A stretch of DNA of 7,867 nucleotides, taken from positions 1 through 7,867 of the forward strand of contig CALYVJ010000067.1 of the NCBI GenBank assembly GCA_945494195.1, read 5' to 3'. The stretch comes from an uncultured Selenomonas sp. GTDB taxonomy: Bacteria > Bacillota > Negativicutes > Selenomonadales > Selenomonadaceae. Positions 5,928-7,867 of this stretch are shown here, one piece after another. Made by a program: the position numbers and the translations under genes. Positions within the stretch are counted from its first letter, which is position 1. The number at the start of each line of letters is the position of its first letter. Below the pieces are notes generated by a model. The model saw only the letters and a list, made by a program, of their open reading frames with translations. It was not told where the DNA came from and did not search any database.

Positions 5928-7135
5928 ATAATCTGCACCAAAGAAAGCCCTGCTACGAGGAATCGCGTGGTTTCCGGCAAATCCTGGCTGGTAATCAACG
6001 CCGGGATAAACATATCGATAACCCCCACCAAGGTTGCTGGTGCAATCTGGAATGCCCCTTCAATCCCCAGAAGGCTCATATAAGCCCCCATAGGATAGGA
6101 AATCCACTGCATGATGCTCGTCTCATTTACGAGCAGCGTGCCAATCGTTCCCCAGGCGATAACGATAGGAATGAGATCCAGCACGATACCGATTGTCATT
6201 TTACCACCGGCCTTTAAGGCTTCGGCAAGACGGAATTTCGCAGCTCGTCCCAACGCCTCAGTCCACGCCCAACGAACGAGCGAAGCATCTTTAGGCACTT
6301 CTTCGTTGATTTTCTTTTCCCCATGAAACGTATCCGGAATGGATTTCAACGGACGGATGCGAACACCAATTGCCGCCAGTATCAGACCAATAATCGTAAC
6401 AGAACCATAAAGCAGCAGAAAATGCGACGTGACATGAAGGGTTTCCGCTACAACCATGCAGAACGGAATCGACACCAGCGAGAAATTCGTCATAATAGAC
6501 GCTGCCTCACGTTTGCTGTAAAAACCGCTATTGTACTGATTTCCCGTGATCAGCACCGCCGTATTGGACGATGCCAGCCAGGAAGCAATGAGATCTACCG
6601 ACGCACGGCCTGGAACATGAAACAGTGGGCGAATCAATGGTTTCAACAAGATTCCTGTAAATTCCATGATGCCGCAATCCGTCAAAAACGGCAATACAAA
6701 ACTCAGCGTTACAGCTAAGGCTACCAGCGTCTGGGAAAGCCCCACCATACTTTCGCCTACGTCAGCACTGCGAACAGCTTCAGGACCAACGCCCAGCACC
6801 ACGCACAGCGTGACGAACAGAGCCACCAGCCGCGTCACCATATAAGGTTTCGATACCCACAAGAGCCCTGCCAACCATTCATGCTTCCGCAAGAAAGCCG
6901 GTTTCCAAACTTGCCCGATCAATGCCCCTACCGAAGAAAATACCACAATTGCCGTCAACAGCCATGGTAGATTCGCCTGGATAGCCTTATCAAGCATTTC
7001 CGTCAACACCGACAAAGTCGTGTTGAAATCACTTTGTCCCCCACTTACCGGGAACAGAAACATAAAACAGCCAAAGCCCGAGCAAAGCAGAAATTTTGCC
7101 GTTTCTTTCCAGGAATATTCCTTTACGCCTTCCAT
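5795..7135 (-). CDS. yjiH: YjiH-family membrane protein with nucleoside-recognition (Gate) domain
   Basis: A polytopic inner-membrane protein of 446 residues. Hydrophobic segments occur at about 12-30, 56-76, 99-117, 133-151, 183-197, 214-232, 236-258, 313-336, 363-381 and 393-412, with a last one at 424-445. The stretch SFVLPFLTDCGIMEF, then VPGRASVDLIASWLASSNTA and VLITGNQYNSGFYSKREAA (146-212), is characteristic of the YjiH family and of Gate-domain proteins related to nucleoside transporters. In E. coli, yjiH lies with yjiG and the isoaspartyl dipeptidase gene iadA, so small-molecule transport is presumed; the substrate is unknown and no partner gene is visible here. I chose the ATG at 7135 because AAAGAAGG lies seven bases ahead. 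The upstream in-frame ATG (7153) has no ribosome binding site and sits inside the leader repeat. The 3' end is overlapped by lysR. The gene has its own promoter and a structured leader. Confidence 0.87.
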   Translation of the reverse strand: MEGVKEYSWKETAKFLLCSGFGCFMFLFPVSGGQSDFNTTLSVLTEMLDKAIQANLPWLLTAIVVFSSVGALIGQVWKPAFLRKHEWLAGLLWVSKPYMVTRLVALFVTLCVVLGVGPEAVRSADVGESMVGLSQTLVALAVTLSFVLPFLTDCGIMEFTGILLKPLIRPLFHVPGRASVDLIASWLASSNTAVLITGNQYNSGFYSKREAASIMTNFSLVSIPFCMVVAETLHVTSHFLLLYGSVTIIGLILAAIGVRIRPLKSIPDTFHGEKKINEEVPKDASLVRWAWTEALGRAAKFRLAEALKAGGKMTIGIVLDLIPIVIAWGTIGTLLVNETSIMQWISYPMGAYMSLLGIEGAFQIAPATLVGVIDMFIPALITSQDLPETTRFLVAGLSLVQIIYLTEVGSIIVKSGVGLDFKKLFIIFLERTIIAIPLFVLVTKLL

Positions 7136-7147
7136 CCTTGTACCTTC

Positions 7148-7205
7148 TTTCATAAAATAAGCAACGACATTTCATAGTAGCGCTTATTTTATGAAATGTC
7201 GTTGC
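7148..7205 (-). promoter_or_regulatory. Two interlocked perfect inverted repeats in the yjiH leader
   Basis: Pair A: 7161-7176 is the exact inverse complement of 7190-7205 (16 bp; GCAACGACATTTCAT core). Pair B: 7148-7162 is the exact inverse complement of 7182-7196 (15 bp; TTTCATAAAATAAGC). In the minus-strand RNA the order is A, B, A', B', and the arms overlap by 7 and 2 bases. The two stems therefore cannot both form fully; this is a two-state switch or pseudoknot layout. Arm A' is followed by UUAUUUU, so stem A resembles a terminator, while B' ends inside the AAAGAAGG ribosome binding site. Stem B would hide its first bases. Confidence 0.7.
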
Positions 7206-7227
7206 GTTTTATTCATGTGCAGTAATT

Positions 7228-7255
7228 ATTATACAGCATTATTTATTTTTTGCAA
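7228..7255 (-). promoter_or_regulatory. Promoter of yjiH
   Basis: On the minus strand TTGCAA (7255-7250) and a perfect TATAAT (7233-7228) are separated by 16 bases. The predicted start near 7221 gives a leader of about 86 bases before the ATG at 7135, and this leader contains the whole interlocked repeat. Confidence 0.6.
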
Positions 7256-7285
7256 GAAAAACTGTATGATTATGCAATTTCTCCG

Positions 7286-7867
7286 TTATTTTTTCGGTGC
7301 AGCCTTAGTTTCCTGTCCAGCAGGTGCCTTAGGCGGCTGGGCGGCTTTAGTTGCAGGAACTGTTTTCTCTTGTTTTTCCGGCACAACAGCCTTTTCTGCC
7401 TTGCCATTTTTCACTGCTTCCTGTTTTCCCTTTGCCTTCGCTTCAGCAGCAGCTGCTGCATCAGCCGCAGCCTGTTCCTGCGCCTGGACTTGCTCCTCGT
7501 AAGAGGTTAAACAGTCCTCTACTGTCTTCTTCAACTCTTTGGCATTACTGCCATATCCGCCAAGGTCATTCATGTTAATCGCCGACAGATAATCGCTAGC
7601 CACCTGAAGCTTATTGATATCACCATTGCCCAGATAGACCCGATAGGCGATCTCTGCTGACACATACCCATAGAGATTATAGCCAAGACTTTTCTGGCCT
7701 TCGTCTTCAAACAGGGACAGATACACCCGGGCCGATTGGTAGTCCTCCTCGGCCAGCATCGCCTTACCTTTTTCCAAGTTCTCAGCCAGCAACCGCTCCC
7801 GCGAAATCTTGACCAAGCCAAACAAAACGACTCCACCCAGCAACAGTAAAATCAATATGCCAGCAAT
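7286..7867 (-). CDS. Membrane-anchored protein with helical-repeat domain and Ala/Lys/Pro-rich tail (5' end outside window)
   Basis: The frame is open to the right edge, so the true start lies outside the window; the first visible residues are IAGILILLLLGGVVLFGLV, a membrane segment. A soluble helical part follows (AENLEKGKAMLAEEDYQSAR, YLSLFEDEGQKSLGYNLYGY, later YLSAINMNDLGGYG). Its spacing of alanines and aromatics suggests TPR-like repeats. From about VQAQEQAAADAAAAAEAKAK the sequence becomes a charged alanine-rich helix, then a low-complexity tail of Lys, Ala, Pro and Glu ending in AAPKK. A single anchor with a repeat domain and a flexible basic tail suggests an envelope or scaffold protein, perhaps contacting wall or nucleic acid. 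I do not recognise a named family. No clear terminator follows it before the yjiH promoter. Confidence 0.7.
   Translation of the reverse strand: MAGILILLLLGGVVLFGLVKISRERLLAENLEKGKAMLAEEDYQSARVYLSLFEDEGQKSLGYNLYGYVSAEIAYRVYLGNGDINKLQVASDYLSAINMNDLGGYGSNAKELKKTVEDCLTSYEEQVQAQEQAAADAAAAAEAKAKGKQEAVKNGKAEKAVVPEKQEKTVPATKAAQPPKAPAGQETKAAPKK

Noticed and set aside
7148..7205. Miniature mobile element with terminal inverted repeats
   Set aside because: The repeats cross instead of facing each other at the ends, there is no flanking target duplication, and the arms overlap. This is not the form of a transposable element.
7250..7578. Plus-strand frames opposite the Ala-rich protein
   Set aside because: These are shadows of the alanine and lysine codon repeats (Cys, Leu, Phe and Ser-rich) without ribosome binding sites or family features.
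1..7867. tRNA, rRNA, CRISPR arrays, insertion sequences
   Set aside because: I saw no cloverleaf with a TTC-type arm, no regularly spaced repeats, and no transposase or integrase motif in any frame.

Overview
The window reads as chromosomal DNA of a moderate-GC bacterium. The style is Firmicutes-like: strong AGGAGG-type ribosome binding sites, consensus sigma-70 promoters and compact U-tailed terminators. The combination of a Fur-type box, a YjiH-family membrane protein and an Ala/Lys-rich anchored protein made me think of a Negativicutes-type anaerobe (Selenomonas/Mitsuokella-like). That placement is inference from gene style, not from a marker gene.

Layout. Nearly all genes lie on the minus strand. 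From right to left they are: the 3' part of a membrane-anchored Ala/Lys-rich protein (7286 to the right edge); a YjiH-family membrane protein (5795-7135) behind a clear promoter and an unusually structured 5' leader; a LysR-type regulator on the plus strand (5025-5927) that converges on yjiH and overlaps its 3' end; a stretch of gene debris (about 4645-4886); a secreted VanY-type D,D-carboxypeptidase (3892-4569); a TetR regulator with its own consensus promoter and two operator dyads (3099-3725); a broken trpB directly behind the TetR gene (2115-3088); a small self-contained unit of promoter, Fur-type box and terminator with no protein gene in it (about 1868-1985); a broken PadR regulator (1144-1613); and an intact Gfo/Idh/MocA oxidoreductase (104-1102).

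The main theme is local decay. Within about 5 kb, trpB has lost about 60 internal residues, its frame and its C-terminus. PadR has lost its N-terminus and carries a frameshift in a G run. LysR has lost about 50 residues of its effector domain and ends in antisense of its neighbour. The space between vanY and lysR holds only fragments. The genes beside them (Gfo/Idh, TetR, VanY, YjiH) look intact.

Two non-coding elements deserve most attention. The first is a candidate Fur-controlled small RNA of about 80 nt between trpB and padR. It has a near-perfect 7-1-7 Fur box on its promoter, a UCUCCU segment that could pair with ribosome binding sites, and a strong terminator hairpin. The second is the leader of yjiH, where two 15-16 bp perfect inverted repeats interlock in A-B-A'-B' order. 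That order is the topology of a pseudoknot or a two-state switch, and it sits immediately before the Shine-Dalgarno sequence.
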